Assembly (NCBI RefSeq): GCF_000685315.1 | Contig: NZ_ARYM01000004.1 | Location: 124,001-188,000 of the forward strand | Origin: Hyphomonas polymorpha PS728 | GTDB taxonomy: Bacteria > Pseudomonadota > Alphaproteobacteria > Caulobacterales > Hyphomonadaceae | DNA length: 64,000 nt | Direction of reading: 5' to 3' | Shown here: positions 62,172 through 64,000 of the stretch, piece by piece | Layout of the letters: each line of letters starts with the position of its first letter | How positions within the stretch are numbered: the stretch's first letter is position 1 | Made by a program: the position numbers and the translations under genes | Notes under the pieces: model-generated | What the model saw: only the letters and a program-made list of their open reading frames with translations | Told to the model about the DNA's origin: nothing | The model's database searches: none

Positions 62172-63953
62172 ATGCGCCATCTCACCGCCCTCACCGCTGT
62201 CCTGCTGCTGGCCGCCTGCGCCCCGGCGGCGAAGGCCCCGCCCGCAGCGAGCATCGCTCCTGTTTCCGGCAGCGATGCCGAGGCGCTGGGCGATATGTCC
62301 TGGACCAAGGGCGCGATGGTGGCGGCGGCTGATCCGCGGGCGGTTGAAGCCGGCATCCGGGTGCTGAGCGAGGGCGGCAATGCGATAGACGCAGCGATTG
62401 CTGTCCACGCTGTTCTGGGCCTGGTGGAGCCGCAAAGCTCCGGCATCGGCGGAGGCGCCTTCATGGTCTATTATGACCGCGCCCGCGACGAGATCACCGT
62501 GTTTGATGGCCGCGAGACAGCGCCTGCCGCCGCCGGCCCGGACTGGTTCGTCAAGGATGGCAAGCCGATGGACTTCCTCACCGCCTGGCAGTCTGGCCGC
62601 TCAGTGGGCGTACCTGGCCAGATCGCGCTCTACAAGACGGCGCATGACGCGGCCGGGCGCGCGAACTGGGCGAGCGTGTTCCAGCCCGCCATTGAGCTTG
62701 CCGAGGAAGGCTTCGAGGTGTCACCGCGCCTGGCCGAAGTGATCGCATCCGAGCGCCTGCGCGCAGTGATCCGGCTGGACGACAATCCGGTTACGGCGGC
62801 CTATTTCTATCCCGATGGCCAGCCGCTGCCCGCCGGCTTCCGCCGCACCAACGCGGCCTATGCGGCAACCCTCGCCGCCGTGGCCAATGAAGGCCCGGAC
62901 GCCTTCTATCGCGGAGCGCTTGCCTCCGAGATCGTCACCGCCGTCAATGAAGGCCCCGATGGCGGCGACATGACGCTGGATGACCTTGCCAATTACGAAG
63001 TTAAGGTTCGCTCGGCCGTGTGCGGAACGTTGCAGTCGGGCTACAAGATCTGCTCGGCGCCCCCGCCGAGTTCGGGCGGTGTTGCCCAGAACCTGATCCT
63101 GGGCCTCTACGAATACCTCAAGCCCGCCGCGACGGTGAACGCCGATGAGAGCCTGTTCCTCAAGGCCTTCGTGGATGCCCAGCGCCTGGGCTATGCTGAC
63201 CGCGACCATTATGTGGCCGATGCCGACCATGTGCCCGTGCCCACCGAAGACCTGATCAACCCGGACTATATCAAGGCGCGCGCCAAGGAAGCCTTTGCGC
63301 CCGACGCCAAATCCTTCCCCGGCGATCCGGGTGTCGTGCTGGGCGGGGATCCGCTGCGCCCGATGTGGGGGGAAGACCCCACCACCCCCGGCGCCGGCAC
63401 GACGCATATCTCGATCATCGACCTTGAGGGCAATGCTGTCTCGATGACCGCCACGGTCGAAGCCGCTTTCGGCTCCTCCCGCATGGCGGGCGGTTTCCTG
63501 CTGAACAATGAGCTGACCGATTTCTCGCTGATCCCGGAAAAAGGGGGCAAGCCGGTTGCCAATGCCGTTGCCGCCGGAAAACGTCCGCGTTCGTCCATGT
63601 CCCCTACCCTCGTTTTCGATGAGGGCGGCGATCTCTTCATGGTGACCGGTTCGCCGGGCGGCAATTCGATCATCGCCTATGTGTCCAAGACCCTGGTGGG
63701 CGTGCTGGAGTGGGGCAAGACCGCCCAGGAAGCCGCCGCCCTGCCCAACATCATCGCGCGCGGGGATACGGTGGCCGTCGAGGTGGACATTGAAGGCGGC
63801 CTGGAAGCGGCTGAAGCCCTGCGCACCATGGGGTACACGGTGGAAGAACGCACCGGCGAAAACTCCGGCCTTCACCTGATCGTCGTGCGCGACAAGGGCC
63901 TTGAGGGCGGGGCAGACCCCCGCCGCGAAGGCGTCGCCCTGTCGCTGCGCTGA
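62172..63953 (+). CDS. ggt: Gamma-glutamyltransferase
   Basis: 593 residues. Lipoprotein-type signal (LLLAAC, Cys16), then the N-terminal subunit with GGNAIDAAIAVHAVLGLVEPQSSGIGGGAFMVYYD. The autocleavage and catalytic threonine is in GAGTTHISIIDLEGNAVSMT at roughly residue 415, and the glycine motif SPGGNSII follows in the small subunit. It transfers or hydrolyses gamma-glutamyl groups of glutathione and related peptides in the periplasm. It is preceded by CCAAGAAAGGG. Length is normal. Confidence 0.94.
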   Translation: MRHLTALTAVLLLAACAPAAKAPPAASIAPVSGSDAEALGDMSWTKGAMVAAADPRAVEAGIRVLSEGGNAIDAAIAVHAVLGLVEPQSSGIGGGAFMVYYDRARDEITVFDGRETAPAAAGPDWFVKDGKPMDFLTAWQSGRSVGVPGQIALYKTAHDAAGRANWASVFQPAIELAEEGFEVSPRLAEVIASERLRAVIRLDDNPVTAAYFYPDGQPLPAGFRRTNAAYAATLAAVANEGPDAFYRGALASEIVTAVNEGPDGGDMTLDDLANYEVKVRSAVCGTLQSGYKICSAPPPSSGGVAQNLILGLYEYLKPAATVNADESLFLKAFVDAQRLGYADRDHYVADADHVPVPTEDLINPDYIKARAKEAFAPDAKSFPGDPGVVLGGDPLRPMWGEDPTTPGAGTTHISIIDLEGNAVSMTATVEAAFGSSRMAGGFLLNNELTDFSLIPEKGGKPVANAVAAGKRPRSSMSPTLVFDEGGDLFMVTGSPGGNSIIAYVSKTLVGVLEWGKTAQEAAALPNIIARGDTVAVEVDIEGGLEAAEALRTMGYTVEERTGENSGLHLIVVRDKGLEGGADPRREGVALSLR

Positions 63954-63974
63954 TCCAACATCTGCAGACCTGCC

Positions 63975-64000
63975 ATGGCGAAACTCTACTTTTCCTACGC
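63975..64000 (+). CDS. tdk: Probable thymidine kinase, first codons only
   Basis: ATG 63975 opens a frame reading MAKLYFSYA, cut by the window end. This matches the highly conserved N-terminus of type II thymidine kinases, where the P-loop follows directly. Only nine codons are visible, so the call rests on that match alone. Confidence 0.5.

Overview
The window reads as a chromosomal segment of a GC-rich alphaproteobacterium, most likely Hyphomonadaceae. This rests on the TonB receptor plus acyl-CoA catabolism style, the trb-type conjugation genes and general codon use; no rRNA or marker gene fixes the taxon. It falls into three blocks.

1-22 kb is catabolic core. A cut acyl-CoA synthetase, a zinc-type alcohol dehydrogenase, a TonB-dependent receptor, an SDR, a MaoC-like hydratase, a second acyl-CoA synthetase and a LysR regulator lead into an acyl-CoA dehydrogenase (ACAD10/11 type) followed by an APH-family kinase and two SDRs. 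The kinase plus dehydrogenase pairing matches the known 4-hydroxyacyl-CoA (levulinate, lva-type) strategy, so the block probably degrades a hydroxylated or branched acid taken up through the receptor. Next is a valine-degradation operon (mmsA, enoyl-CoA hydratase, isobutyryl-CoA dehydrogenase, HIBYL-CoA hydrolase, mmsB) with a divergent LysR gene, then an NADP-dependent oxidoreductase.

22.1-59.9 kb is an accessory island ending at an intact tRNA-Arg(ACG). Its left edge carries only the C-terminal remnant of a tyrosine recombinase, and its relaxase lacks the usual C-terminal half, so it looks like a decayed Tn4371-like ICE. The backbone is AlpA-like regulator, trbIGFLJEDCB, a CopG-type protein, traG, DUF736, a TraF-type signal peptidase and the relaxase. 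The cargo is almost entirely conflict systems: a one-protein HipA fused to an AbiEi-like N-terminal region, an orphan ECF sigma factor, an MNT-HEPN fusion, a four-gene XRE / DNA methyltransferase / SF2 helicase / GIY-YIG nuclease operon, FitAB-type VapBC, HipBA, a second HipB with a broken HipA, a PD-(D/E)XK-DUF2075 helicase, ArdA antirestriction, a PIN/RHH pair, and an Abi (AbiD/F) gene with an unknown partner. Many have well-formed palindromic operators.

59.9-64 kb returns to core: a lipoprotein trypsin-like protease, a P1 (DmpA-type) peptidase, a gamma-glutamyltransferase and the first codons of a probable thymidine kinase.

The best candidate for an undescribed system is the XRE-methyltransferase-helicase-GIY-YIG operon at 26.8-33.0 kb, which looks like a restriction system whose translocase and nuclease are separate polypeptides. 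The fused AbiEi-HipA protein with paired operators is second.
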